Assembly (NCBI GenBank): GCA_964594125.1
Contig: CAZQLL010000012.1
Location: forward strand, 43,037-107,036
Source of the DNA: CAVRZJ01 sp964594125
Lineage (GTDB): Bacteria > Acidobacteriota > Thermoanaerobaculia > Thermoanaerobaculales > Thermoanaerobaculaceae
DNA length: 64,000 nt
Reading direction: 5' to 3'
The notes under the pieces are model-generated. The model was not told where the DNA came from. It saw only the letters and a list, made by a program, of their open reading frames with translations, and made no database searches. Within the stretch, counting starts at the first letter, position 1. Each line of letters begins with the position of its first letter. Position numbers and translations under genes: made by a program. Shown here piece after piece: positions 17,781-27,399 of this stretch.

Positions 17781-19036
17781 GGTTCCTCCGCGGTCGCCAG
17801 CGGCGCGCCGGCGCCGTCGTCGAGGATCGCCAGCGCGTTGAGCGCCTGCAGCGCCGCGCCGTACGGCAGCGCCTCCTCGTCGAGGTCGAAGCGGTCGTTG
17901 TGGACCGGGTGGACGATCCCCGCCGCCTCGTTGCGCACCCCCAGGGAGTAGAACGCGCCGGGTACGTGCGAGAGGTAGAAGCCGAAGTCCTCGACGCCCA
18001 TGTTGGGGCGCGCGAACACCACGATGCGGTCGCGGCCGACCAGGCGCTCGGCGCACGCGCGCACCAGCTCGACCATCGCGTCGTCGTTGATCACCGGGTC
18101 GTAGCTCGGGTCGATGCGCACATCGGCGGTGGCGCCGAGCCCGGCGGCGACGCTCTCCGCGACCTCCTTGACCCGCCGCAGTACCAGCTCGCGCGTCGCC
18201 GGATCGAGGGTGCGCACGGTGCCGACCATCGTCACCTTCGGCGCCACGATGTTGCCGACGGCGCCGCCGGCGATCGAGCCGAGCGTCACCACCGCGGCGG
18301 TGCGCGCGTCGACGTTGCGCGACACCACGGTCTGCAGGGCGGTGACCACGTGCGCCGCCGCGACGATCGCATCGACGCCGGCGGACGGGTAGGCGCCGTG
18401 ACAGGAGCGCCCGTGCACGGTGATCGTGACGTCGTCGGAGGACGCGTTGCGCTGCCCGTACTTCAGCCCGACCGTCCCGACGTCCATCCCGGGGTCGACG
18501 TGGAGGCCGAAGATCGCGTCGACGCGCGGCTCGTCGAGCACCCCCTCGGCGACCAGCAGGCGGGCGCCGCCGACTGTCTCCTCGGCCGGCTGGAAGAGCA
18601 GCTTGACGGCGCCGCGGCGCGCCGCCATGCGCGGGAGCAGCAGCCGCGCCGCGCCGAGCAGCACCGCGGTGTGCGCGTCGTGGCCGCAGGCGTGCATGCG
18701 CCCCGGCACCCGCGAGCAGTACGGCGCCTGGCCGGACTCCTGCAGCGGCAGCGCGTCCATGTCGGCGCGCAGCGCCACAACCTTGCCGCCGGCGCCGCCG
18801 CGCAGCATCCCGAGCACGCCGGTGCCGGCGAGGCCGGCGGTGTGCTCGATGCCAAGCTCGGTCAGCCACTCCTGCACCCGGGCGGAGGTGCGGTGCTCCT
18901 CGAGCCCGAGCTCGGGGTGCTGGTGGAGGTCGCGCCGGATCTCGCGCATCCAGTCGAGGAACATGCGCGCCTCGGCGAGCAGCACGCGCGCCAGCGGGTC
19001 GGCGGGGAAAGGTGTGTCGCCGGTACCTTCGGACAT
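17774..19036 (-). CDS. M20D-family amidohydrolase (N-acyl amino acid / IAA-amino acid hydrolase type)
   Basis: The 420-residue metal-dependent hydrolase has HQHPELGLEE near residue 38 and ALRADMDALP at 88-97. HACGHDAHT contains the metal ligands Cys117, His119 and Asp120. FQPAEETVGGA holds the catalytic glutamate pair. A lid domain with GRSCHGAYPSAGVDAI follows, and the C-terminal MGVEDFGFYL is normal. The likely reaction is cleavage of an N-acyl or aminoacyl amide. I use the ATG at 19036 (MSEGTGDT); one at 19048 is also possible. It is coupled to the SpmAB fusion downstream. Confidence 0.92.
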   Translation of the reverse strand: MSEGTGDTPFPADPLARVLLAEARMFLDWMREIRRDLHQHPELGLEEHRTSARVQEWLTELGIEHTAGLAGTGVLGMLRGGAGGKVVALRADMDALPLQESGQAPYCSRVPGRMHACGHDAHTAVLLGAARLLLPRMAARRGAVKLLFQPAEETVGGARLLVAEGVLDEPRVDAIFGLHVDPGMDVGTVGLKYGQRNASSDDVTITVHGRSCHGAYPSAGVDAIVAAAHVVTALQTVVSRNVDARTAAVVTLGSIAGGAVGNIVAPKVTMVGTVRTLDPATRELVLRRVKEVAESVAAGLGATADVRIDPSYDPVINDDAMVELVRACAERLVGRDRIVVFARPNMGVEDFGFYLSHVPGAFYSLGVRNEAAGIVHPVHNDRFDLDEEALPYGAALQALNALAILDDGAGAPLATAEEPC

Positions 19037-19121
19037 GCGGCGGAGCATACCATTCGGGAATCCTCAGCCGGTCGCCGGGGGCGGCCGGCGAGCATGCTCA
19101 TGCGATAGACTCGCGAGCGCC

Positions 19122-21182
19122 ATGTGCGCCCCGACCTCGACGCCGCATTGCCATCCGACGGCCGCGCTCGCCTTCGCGCTGCTCGTGGCGGCGTGCGGGG
19201 GAGGCGGGGGCGGGGAGAGAAAGCCGGCAGCCCCGACGGCGCGCCCGTCGCTGCTGCTGGTGACGCTCGACACCACCCGCGCCGACGCGCTGGCGCCGGA
19301 GCGCGCCGCCGGCGACACGCCGGCGTTCGCGGTGCTGGCGGCGCGCGGCATCCGCTTCGCGCAGGCGTACGCCACCGCGCCGACCACCCTGCCGTCGCAC
19401 GCCTCGATGCTCACCGGGCTGCACGCCGCCGGGCACGGCGTTCACCAGAACAGCCGCCGCCTGCCCGATGCCGTCCCGCTGGCGACGGAGCGGCTGCGCC
19501 AGCTCGGCTACGCGACGGCGGCGTTCGTCTCCGGCTATCCGCTCGAGCGCCAGTTCGGCCTCGCCCGGGGGTTCGAGCGCTACGACGATGAGTTCCCCGC
19601 CGGAAGCGTCGAGCGGAGCGCGCGCGAGACCACCGACCGCGCGCTGGCGTGGCTGGCGGCGGCGGAGCCGCGCCCGCGCTTCCTGTGGGTGCACTACTAC
19701 GACCCGCACGAGCCATACGCGCCTCCCGAGCCGTTCCGCAGCCGCTACCCGGGCGACCCCTACCAGGGCGAGGTCGCGGCGATGGACCAGGAGCTGGGAC
19801 GCCTGCTCGCCGCCTTCGAAGCCGCCGCGGGGGCCGGCGGCGCCCGCCTCGTCGTCGCCGCGGACCACGGCGAGGGGCGCGGCGACCACGGCGAGATGCT
19901 GCACGGCAACCTGCTCTACCAGGGCGTCATGCGGGTGCCGCTGGTGCTCGCGGGCACGGGGATCAAGGCGGGTACGCGCTCGGATCCCGTGAGCCTGCGC
20001 CAGATCCACGCGACGCTTCTCGGCTGGGCCGGCGAGGCGGCGGCCGGCTCCCTGCTCGAGCCAGGCGTCGCGCCGGTGCTCGGCGAGGCGATGCAGCCGT
20101 TCCTCAACTTCCGCTGGCAGCCGCAGGTGATGGGTGTCGCCGGCCGCCACAAGCTCATCCGCTCGGGGCGCCTCGAGCTCTACGACGTCGTCGACGACCC
20201 GCGCGAGGAGCGCGACCTGGCGGGGCTGGTCGTCCCCTCCGCGGAGCTCGAACGCGCGGTCGCCCAGTATCCGCTCCCGGACCCCGCCGGCGCCGCGGCC
20301 GCCCCGCCGCTCGACGACGAGGCGCGGCGGCAGCTCGCCAGCCTCGGCTACGTCGCCGCCGACGCGCCGCCGGTCACGGTGCCGGCGAACGCTCCGCGCT
20401 CGGCCGACATGACCGCGCTGTACGCGGACCTCGACGCCGCCTCGCGCGAGTTCGCGGCGGCGCGCTACGCCAGCGCGGCGCCGATCCTCGAACGCATCCT
20501 CGCCGCCGACCCCGGCAACCTGATGGCGGCGCTGCGGCTGGCCGCGAGCCGGTCGCTGCTCGGCCAGACGCGGGCAGCGCTCGCCGCGTTCGAGCGCGCC
20601 CGCGCGATCGACCCCGAGTCGCTCGAGGTGAAGCATTACTTCGCGATGCACAGCCTCAAGGAGGGCGACGACGCCGTCGCGGCGCCGCTGTTCGAGGAGG
20701 TGCTCGACGCGCAGCCGGACCGCGTGCAGGCGCTCGAGGGGCTCGCGCAGATCCGCTTCCGCCAGCAGCGGGTGGCGGACGCCGCGGCGCTGCTCGAGCG
20801 CGCCGCGCCGCTCACCCGCGACCCCGGCGCGCGCTGGGCCGAGGCGGGGCTCACGCGCATGGAGGTCGGCGAGACGGCCGCGGCGATCGACGACCTCGAG
20901 CGAGCGCGCGCGCTGCAGGGCGATGGTTTCCGCCGCGACCTCGAGCTCGGCGTCCTCTACCTCGCGGCGCGGCGGCTCGATGAGGCGCGCGCCGCGCTCG
21001 ACCGCGTGCCGCCCGACCACCCGGCGGTCGCCATGGCGCTGTTCAAGCGGGCGCAGGTCAGCGTGTTGCTGGACGAGCCCGACCGCCGCGAACGCGTGCG
21101 CGCCGCCTGGGAGCGCGCGGACGCCGCCACCCGCCGCCTGATCGTCAACGAGAAGCTGTTCGCCGGTCTGCTGCCGGGGTAG
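19122..21182 (+). CDS. Sulfatase-fold lipoprotein with C-terminal TPR repeats
   Basis: The 686-residue protein has a lipoprotein signal (LAFALLVAAC, Cys25) followed by a glycine run. An alkaline-phosphatase/sulfatase-superfamily domain extends to about residue 400, with metal ligands in LVTLDTTRADA (Asp50) and VVAADHGEG. TPR-like helical repeats occupy about 435-680. The catalytic formylglycine motif C/S-x-P-x-R is replaced by Thr89-Leu-Pro-Ser-His93, so maturation to a classical sulfatase is not expected. A phosphodiesterase or phosphotransferase role is an alternative. The ATG comes 10 nt after a TAGACT hexamer. It is transcribed away from the divergent M20D gene. Confidence 0.88.
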   Translation: MCAPTSTPHCHPTAALAFALLVAACGGGGGGERKPAAPTARPSLLLVTLDTTRADALAPERAAGDTPAFAVLAARGIRFAQAYATAPTTLPSHASMLTGLHAAGHGVHQNSRRLPDAVPLATERLRQLGYATAAFVSGYPLERQFGLARGFERYDDEFPAGSVERSARETTDRALAWLAAAEPRPRFLWVHYYDPHEPYAPPEPFRSRYPGDPYQGEVAAMDQELGRLLAAFEAAAGAGGARLVVAADHGEGRGDHGEMLHGNLLYQGVMRVPLVLAGTGIKAGTRSDPVSLRQIHATLLGWAGEAAAGSLLEPGVAPVLGEAMQPFLNFRWQPQVMGVAGRHKLIRSGRLELYDVVDDPREERDLAGLVVPSAELERAVAQYPLPDPAGAAAAPPLDDEARRQLASLGYVAADAPPVTVPANAPRSADMTALYADLDAASREFAAARYASAAPILERILAADPGNLMAALRLAASRSLLGQTRAALAAFERARAIDPESLEVKHYFAMHSLKEGDDAVAAPLFEEVLDAQPDRVQALEGLAQIRFRQQRVADAAALLERAAPLTRDPGARWAEAGLTRMEVGETAAAIDDLERARALQGDGFRRDLELGVLYLAARRLDEARAALDRVPPDHPAVAMALFKRAQVSVLLDEPDRRERVRAAWERADAATRRLIVNEKLFAGLLPG

Positions 21183-22060
21183 GGCCGCCGGATCGCCGCG
21201 AGCGCGCAGCCGGCGGCGGACGGGCGCCTCTGCGGCGCGCGCGTCCCGGGAGGGCCGCCGCCGCGGCGGTGCGCTTCCCGCCGGTCGCGGTCGAGATGGC
21301 GGATCGGTTGCCTGTACCCGCCGCGAGCGAGGCCGATCAGCTTCAGAGAGCGCCGCACGCCATTCCCGCCGCCTTCGCCGCGGGCCTTGGGGAAACGCAC
21401 CGACTCCGCCCGACGCCGGTTCCATGCCATCGCACCGGGCAGCGCCACGGCATGCGCCGCCGTCGTCGACGCGGACCGAGCTCCCGCCCCTGTCCCGCCG
21501 GAGCGAGCCGGCGGCGCCGCAGATCCGCCTGGCGCCGTCATCCGCAGGCTCGGCGCGAGGTGCAGGATGCAGGAGGTCCGGGCCGAACGCCAGGTCCAAC
21601 TCCGGGTCCGGGCCACGAACCCAAAGCGTCCGAGGTTAACGCCCACGGGGGTGTCACCCGGAGGTGTCCACTCGAGGCGCCACGATGACGCGAAGCGTTG
21701 CGCGCGCCGCCTCAACGGCGTTGCGAAACCTGGCACGGAGTTCGCAAGTGAGAGGGGCAGATCTTTGAGGACGGCCGGGTCGGGGGCCCGTCAACACAGC
21801 TTCCTAACGTAGGTCCTTTCAAACCCAACCTACCAAACGAAGCCTTCCAACCCATCCATTCAATCGCACCCCCGACCAGCCCCCTCAGCAACCACGCGAC
21901 CGCCGGACATCCGGCGGTCGAGTCGTTTTCATGCCGGGTGCGCGTTCCGAATCCTGGACAGCCTCCCGAGCGCCGGCGCGCACCGGCGCTGCTCCGTCGC
22001 CGTGCTTTACTCGGCACGCTCCGTCGGCGTCGCGGTGTGCACCCCGGCGCCGCTCTGCGA
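21183..22060. other. 878-nt stretch without a recognisable gene
   Basis: Several open frames exist on both strands, but all have arginine/proline/alanine-rich composition expected from GC bias, and none shows a domain. From about 21780 to 21890 the + strand becomes C- and A-rich and less GC-rich, ending at a strong hairpin with a T-run. This could be the end of a non-coding transcript or the 3' region of the sulfatase mRNA. I find no match to tmRNA, RNase P, SRP or tRNA signatures. Confidence 0.5.
21897..21928 (+). terminator. Rho-independent terminator candidate
   Basis: CGACCGCCGGA (21897-21907) pairs perfectly with TCCGGCGGTCG (21910-21920) around the dinucleotide CA, giving an 11-bp stem (with at least one pair opening for the loop). 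It is followed 4 nt later by TTTT (21925-21928). This is the only clear stem plus T-run I found, and it is on the + strand. Confidence 0.6.
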
Positions 22061-22417
22061 TCAGCGTTCCGCGTACTTGCTGGCGCCGGCCCAGTCGATC
22101 AGGACCACCGGCTCGTCGCCGACCACCCAGGCGTCGTGCCCCTGGGGCAGGTCGGAGACCTCGCCGGGTCCCAGGTCGAGCTGGGTACCGTCGGCCATCG
22201 AGACATGCAGGCGGCCGGCGACGTGGTACTGGAAGTGCGGCGCCTCGCACAGCTCGGTCTTGGCGATCGGTTTCACGTGCTGCGACCACCTCCAGCCGGG
22301 CTGCAGGATCAGGCGTCCGATCTGGGCGCCGCCGATGTTGATCAGTTCGAGCTTTCCGTGCTCGAACGCACGAACCTCGTCCGGAGACACGAAGCTCTTG
22401 TGTTCCGCTTTCGCCAT
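22061..22417 (-). CDS. Small cupin-domain protein
   Basis: The 118-residue protein folds as a single cupin. The first motif region is QPGWRWSQHVKP...CEAPHFQYHVAG and the second is LGPGEVSDLPQGHDAWVVGDE. Few metal-binding histidines of the classical cupin remain, but His residues in SQH, PHFQYH and QGHD could form a site. The ATG at 22417 follows AGGGAGGGCCCG, an obvious ribosome-binding site; the longer frame upstream is rejected for this reason. It is divergent from the giant gene 131 nt away. The function is unknown, and a small-molecule-binding or isomerase role is usual in the family. Confidence 0.82.
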   Translation of the reverse strand: MAKAEHKSFVSPDEVRAFEHGKLELINIGGAQIGRLILQPGWRWSQHVKPIAKTELCEAPHFQYHVAGRLHVSMADGTQLDLGPGEVSDLPQGHDAWVVGDEPVVLIDWAGASKYAER

Positions 22418-22548
22418 CGGGCCCTCCCTGGGGGTGACCGCAACAACCGGCGCACCGGATCGGGTATTCCGAGCCTGCTGTCGGGATGCTGCCGGCGGCG
22501 TCGCGGTGGTGACCAGGGCGAGCCGACGCTTGCTATTCTTGCGGAGAG

Positions 22549-25500
22549 ATGACCGCGACACGAGCCGACGGCAGCGGGGTTCGCGACGTGCTGGAGCGCC
22601 ACGGGTGGCCGGCGCCCCGACTGGCTGGCGTGCGCGGCGAGCTGCCGCCGTGGGAGCTCGACACCGCGCTGCGCATGGCGCTTGCGCTCGCCGGGCAGGA
22701 TGCCGGCGCGGATCTCACGGCGTGGCGGGAGGCGATGTACGGCGAGGCGCGCCGGCGGCTGTTCCCGCAGCGCTTTCCCGAGCCGGAGGAGCGCGTGGCC
22801 GCGGCGGCGGGGTACTTCTTTCCGCTGGCGCAGGCCGTCATCGGTGAGCAGGTCGCTCGCGGCGGCGACGGCATCGCCGAGCGCCTGCCGTTCGAGCCGC
22901 TCGCCGAGACGGAGATCGCGGCGTGGCCGTCCGGCGACGAGTACCGGCGCCTGCAGCGCGCGATCGAGCACGACGGCCTCCTGGTGTGCTACGCGATGGC
23001 GCAGCAGTGGCTCGGGTTCTCGATCGCCGACCACATCCTCGGGGTGACCGGGATCGCGCTGTGGATGGGGCGGCAGCTCGCCGGCCACGTCGCGGTCGAC
23101 CTGCCGCTGCTGCACGGTGCGGCGATCGGCCACGACGTCGGCAAGTTCGGCTGCATCGGCGAGGAGGAACGCCGCATCCCGCGGCTGCACTACTACTACA
23201 CGCACGTCTGGTACCAGGCGCGCGGGCTGCCCGGGCTCGGCCACATCGCCACCAACCACTCCACCTGGGACCTCGAGCAGGTGCGCCTGCCGATCGAGAC
23301 GATGCTGCTGATCTACGCGGACTTCCGCGTCAAGGACTCGGCCCGGGTGTACGGCGTCAAGCGGATGTCGGTGATCTCGCTGGCCGAGGCGTACGCGGAG
23401 ATCCGCGACAAGCTGGAGAACCTCGACGCCGCCAAGCTCCGCCGCTATCGGGCGGTGTACCGCAAGCTGCGGGACTTCGAGGACTTCGCCCTTGCGCTGG
23501 GGGCGGCCCTCGACCCCCCGGGGTTCGCGACGCGGCAGCCGGTCAGGCCGCGGCTGCCGCACGGGCTGGCGATCGTCGACGTGCTGGCGGGACGGTCGCG
23601 GCCGGATGCCGTCGGCGTCGCCGCCGGCGCCCAGGTGGCGACCACCGCGCGCCTGTTCACCACAGCGCACAACCTCGGCGTTATGGAGCGCCTGCGCGAC
23701 GTGCCGGCGCTGCGGGCGCTGCTCGAGGAGGCGCGCTCGTTCGAGGGGTGGCGCGACCTGCGCACCTACCTCGGCGTTCTCGGCGAGTACTCGCCCGCGC
23801 TCTCGGCCGAGCAGAAGGAGCTGGCGTTCGAGTTCTTCTTCGAGCTGCTCGCGCACCGCGACGACGACATCCGCTACCAGGCGGCCAACCGCATCGGCGA
23901 CCTGCTGGCGCTCGGCGAGGACTCCTGGCGCAAGGACCTTCCCGAGGGGATCGTGCCGCCGGAGCCGAGCCGCGTTCTCGGCCAGCTCGACACGGTGCTG
24001 GCGCTGCTCGACCGCGCCGGCGCCGAGGCCGAGGAGGACATGGGCCCGGTCGAGCGGGTGCTCTACGGCGTGCCGATCGTGGTCCGCAGGATGCTGCGCC
24101 GCGCCGACGCCGGGCTGCGCGGCGCCGCCCTCGACCTCGTCTTCGAGCGGCTGCGCCGGCGCATCGGCGACCCGCGCCCGCTCGTCGGCCTGTACGCCTG
24201 CGAGACGTGCGAGACGGCGCTGCCCCATGCGCGCGCGGTCGACGGCCCCGCGATCGCCGAGCTGGCGATCGCCTGGGCCGACCACGACACGGTGAACACC
24301 CGGCTCATGGCGTGGCGGGTGCTGCTGGCGCTGCTCCACTGGCCGGCGGCGGGCGCCGCGGTGCTGGCCGCGGTCCGCGAGGCGGCCGCCCGCCTGATCG
24401 GCGTCCGCGCCGGCGGAACGCTGGTGAGCGAGCGGTTCCTGCTGCACCGGATGGCGGCCGCCTGCGGCCTCGACGCCCACGCCGCCGGCGGGAGCGCGCT
24501 GCTGCGCGCCGCCGAGCCGGTGCAGGACGTGATGCTGCGCAACCTCAAGTCGCGGGTCGGCTGGGTCGAGAAGAAGGTCAACTGCGACTTCCTGGTCGCC
24601 GCCGTTCACGAGCGCCGCGGCGACGGGGCGGAGCCCGGGTCGTACTTCGCCAACGAGGTGGCCAACCACCTCGCCAACCTGCTCAAGGTCAGCCGCGTCG
24701 AGGGGACGCGCTTCCACGCGGGGCGCTGCCTGCTGCGCCTGCTCCCGGGGCTCACCGTCACGCAGCGCAACGACCTGTTCGTGGAGCTGGTGCGCTCGCT
24801 GCAGCTCGACGTCGAGGCCGTCACCCGCTACATACCGCGCTTCCTCGGGCCGGTGATCGCGGGCCTCCCCGAGCAGGAGTTCAACGAGGCGCTCGCGGAC
24901 ATCGAGGTCGACGTGCGCCGCGGCAACGAGCCGCTGCAGCGCCTGCTGCTGCAGACGACGGTGTGGGTGCTGCTTTCGCTCGCCGCCGAGCGGCTCGATG
25001 AGGGCGTGCTCGGGCGTCTGTCCGGGATGCTCCTCGGCGCGCTCGCCGAGCGGCGCGCGAGCACGGCGCACGAGGGGTTCGCGGCGATCGCGATGGTGCT
25101 CTCGCGCCTGCTGCGCGATCCCGCCGGCGACCCCCGCCTGGCGCCGCTGCTGACGCTGATCTGCAAGAAGCTGCTGACGCTGGTGACGCACAGGGCGGGC
25201 GACCGGGGGCGGTTCTTTCTCGCCGCGTCGGCGCTCAACCACATGGACCGGGCGCTCGCGCTGGTCCGCAGGCGCGTGCGCTTTTCCGCCCGGCCGACGG
25301 TGGCGTTCATCCCCGGCACGTTCGACCCCTTCACGATCGCCCACGCCGAGGTGGTGGGCCGGGTGCTCGCGCACGCCGACGAGGCGATGGTCCAGGTGGA
25401 CGACTACTCGTGGAACAAGCACGCGCAGCCGCGCGAGGTGCGCAAGGAGCTGGCGTGGATGGCGCTGGCGTCGGTTCCGGGAGCGTTCATCGCGCCGTTC

Positions 25501-27399
25501 GAGCCGCCGGTGAACCTGCGCAACCCGGCGAGCGTGCGGGTGCTGCGGCGGCGCCTCGGCGGGCGCCCGGTCGTTTTCGCGGTCGGGTCGGACGTCCTGG
25601 CGGGCGCGAGCGCGTACCGCGACCCCGCGAGCCACGTCTGGGAGGTGCCGCACGTGGTCGTCGTCCGCGAGGACGTGACGGCGCGCGACTGGGAGGCGAA
25701 ACTGGGGTGGTTCCGGGCGCGCGCGCAGGTGGTCCGCCTGCCCGCCCGCGCGCGCGACGTGTCGTCGAGCGCGCTGCGCAACGCCCTCGACCGCGGCGGC
25801 GAGCTGGAGCACCTGTGCGACCCGCTGATCGCGCGGGTGCTGCAGGAGCGCCAGCTCTACGTCAACTACCCGTCGAAGAAGGAGGCCGTGCGTCCGCCGC
25901 GCTTCACGCTCGCGGTGCAACGCGGCGCCGCGCCGCCCGCCGCGGGCATGACGCCGCTGCTCGGCATGGGCGCGGCGCCGACGGCGGCGCGCTGGGCGGG
26001 CCGGCCGCGCGAGGCGTGCACGCTGACCGCCCGCGAGGGCGGCAGGGCGCTGATGTCGCTGACCTGGAGGGAGGTCTCGGCAGCAGCGATGCCGGTGATG
26101 CTCGGGGACATCCAGCTCGCCACCCCGTCGAGCGGCAGGCTGGCCGGCCTCGGCGCCCTGGTCGACGGTGTCGCCGCCGCCGCGGGCGAGGACCGCCTGG
26201 CCAACCACGAGGCGCTGCTCGCGCTCGCCATGGCCCGCTGGCTCGACGCCGGCCTGCAGTTCGTCATCGTGGGCGCGCCGACGGCGGGGGCGGCGGCGTT
26301 CCTGGAGGCGTTCCGGCAGTGCGGCGGTTCCTGGCTGACCGACGGTCCTTCGCAGGAGCTCGGCGGCGTCCGCTGGGCATGGGCGGACCTCGCCGAGCCG
26401 CTGGTGCTCGTGTGGGACCTCGAGGCTGTGCTGCAGCCGCCGTACGCCGCCGAGCCCGCGGTGCAGGAAGTCGTCGCCGCGGGGCGGGGAGCGCTGGCGA
26501 GGTTCTTCTGCGAGCGCTCGCCCGGCAGCGCCCTGTTCCACCTCAACGAGCGGGAGACCAAACGAGGGGTCGTGGAGTGGGCGCGCCGCCGCCTCGCCGA
26601 TGACGCGGACCGGCACTGGGTGGTGCTCGGTCTCGGCCGCCAGTTTCACCGGGACGTGATCGGCGACTGCCCGACGATCGCGATCGACCTCGAGCGGTTC
26701 CTCACCAGCCAGGGGTACGACGCCGGGGTGCACCCGTCGGCCGGCAGCCCGTCGCTCGAGCTGCAGCTCCACACCGCGGCCGAGCTCGGCCGCGACGGCC
26801 TCCTGCTCGTGCCTTTCCTCGACGGCGTCGACGCGGTGCAGATGGTCCGCCATGCCGCGCGCGCCGCGGGAATCGTAATCCGCGACGTGCTGATCGGCGT
26901 GACCAGCGCCAGCGTCCACGCGACGCTGCACCTGCAGAATGTGCCGCACCGCTGCGGCGTCGTCATCCCACGCTGGCGGGGGGTGATCCGCGAGAGCGCG
27001 CTGGCGCCGTACATCGGCGGCTGGAGCATCCACGGCCGCGATCCGCTGGCGGGCGGCGCCCTGCTCACCTCGCTCAACGACTGCCTGCCGTACCACCACC
27101 CGCACCCGCTCGGCCTCGACGGCGCGGCGTCGCTCGACTTCTCGCGCCTGGCGCTCGACCAGACGCGCCGCCTGTTCGTCACGCTCGAGGAGCTGTTCCG
27201 CGAGCGCGAGGGGCGGCTGCTGTCGCTGCACGAGATGGGGTTCGTGGTGCGCACGCCGCGCTGCCCGCCGTTCCCGCAGGGGTTCCTGCCGCCGCGCGAG
27301 CGGGTGCCGAGCGGACTGCTCGCCGATGACATCGAGGCGCTGGCGCGGTTGCACCCCGAAAGCCACGAGGCGCACCGGCGACGCTGGAGCGCCCTGTGA
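22549..27399 (+). CDS. 1616-residue multidomain protein: HD hydrolase + helical region + NadD-like nucleotidyltransferase + uncharacterised C-terminal third
   Basis: Domains in order: an HD-type metal phosphohydrolase at about residues 140-330, with HGAAIGHDVGKFG (His189, His195-Asp196) and a late Asp258 in LLIYADFRVKD. Next is a long alpha-helical region (about 380-900) resembling HEAT-type repeats. A nicotinate/cytidylyl-transferase domain follows at about 915-1110, with GTFDPFTIAH (923-932, the TxxH variant of HxGH) and SSSALR ending at Arg1077. The last 500 residues have no family I can name with confidence; the segment near 1418-1429 (LLLVPFLDGVDA) and its surroundings feel phosphoribosyltransferase-like, and 1130-1260 may be acetyltransferase-like. 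A TATTCT hexamer ends 9 nt before the ATG. The stop overlaps the next gene by GTGA. HD plus NadD activities recall nadD-yqeK, so NAD or dinucleotide metabolism is a reasonable guess. Confidence 0.7.
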   Translation: MTATRADGSGVRDVLERHGWPAPRLAGVRGELPPWELDTALRMALALAGQDAGADLTAWREAMYGEARRRLFPQRFPEPEERVAAAAGYFFPLAQAVIGEQVARGGDGIAERLPFEPLAETEIAAWPSGDEYRRLQRAIEHDGLLVCYAMAQQWLGFSIADHILGVTGIALWMGRQLAGHVAVDLPLLHGAAIGHDVGKFGCIGEEERRIPRLHYYYTHVWYQARGLPGLGHIATNHSTWDLEQVRLPIETMLLIYADFRVKDSARVYGVKRMSVISLAEAYAEIRDKLENLDAAKLRRYRAVYRKLRDFEDFALALGAALDPPGFATRQPVRPRLPHGLAIVDVLAGRSRPDAVGVAAGAQVATTARLFTTAHNLGVMERLRDVPALRALLEEARSFEGWRDLRTYLGVLGEYSPALSAEQKELAFEFFFELLAHRDDDIRYQAANRIGDLLALGEDSWRKDLPEGIVPPEPSRVLGQLDTVLALLDRAGAEAEEDMGPVERVLYGVPIVVRRMLRRADAGLRGAALDLVFERLRRRIGDPRPLVGLYACETCETALPHARAVDGPAIAELAIAWADHDTVNTRLMAWRVLLALLHWPAAGAAVLAAVREAAARLIGVRAGGTLVSERFLLHRMAAACGLDAHAAGGSALLRAAEPVQDVMLRNLKSRVGWVEKKVNCDFLVAAVHERRGDGAEPGSYFANEVANHLANLLKVSRVEGTRFHAGRCLLRLLPGLTVTQRNDLFVELVRSLQLDVEAVTRYIPRFLGPVIAGLPEQEFNEALADIEVDVRRGNEPLQRLLLQTTVWVLLSLAAERLDEGVLGRLSGMLLGALAERRASTAHEGFAAIAMVLSRLLRDPAGDPRLAPLLTLICKKLLTLVTHRAGDRGRFFLAASALNHMDRALALVRRRVRFSARPTVAFIPGTFDPFTIAHAEVVGRVLAHADEAMVQVDDYSWNKHAQPREVRKELAWMALASVPGAFIAPFEPPVNLRNPASVRVLRRRLGGRPVVFAVGSDVLAGASAYRDPASHVWEVPHVVVVREDVTARDWEAKLGWFRARAQVVRLPARARDVSSSALRNALDRGGELEHLCDPLIARVLQERQLYVNYPSKKEAVRPPRFTLAVQRGAAPPAAGMTPLLGMGAAPTAARWAGRPREACTLTAREGGRALMSLTWREVSAAAMPVMLGDIQLATPSSGRLAGLGALVDGVAAAAGEDRLANHEALLALAMARWLDAGLQFVIVGAPTAGAAAFLEAFRQCGGSWLTDGPSQELGGVRWAWADLAEPLVLVWDLEAVLQPPYAAEPAVQEVVAAGRGALARFFCERSPGSALFHLNERETKRGVVEWARRRLADDADRHWVVLGLGRQFHRDVIGDCPTIAIDLERFLTSQGYDAGVHPSAGSPSLELQLHTAAELGRDGLLLVPFLDGVDAVQMVRHAARAAGIVIRDVLIGVTSASVHATLHLQNVPHRCGVVIPRWRGVIRESALAPYIGGWSIHGRDPLAGGALLTSLNDCLPYHHPHPLGLDGAASLDFSRLALDQTRRLFVTLEELFREREGRLLSLHEMGFVVRTPRCPPFPQGFLPPRERVPSGLLADDIEALARLHPESHEAHRRRWSAL

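Noticed and set aside
22342..27375. A 1677-codon open frame on the minus strand opposite the giant gene
   Set aside because: It is the mirror of a GC-rich coding region: composition is dominated by Arg, Ala, His, Val, Asp and Glu from third-position GC bias, and no domain is recognisable, while the + strand shows clear HD and NTase motifs.
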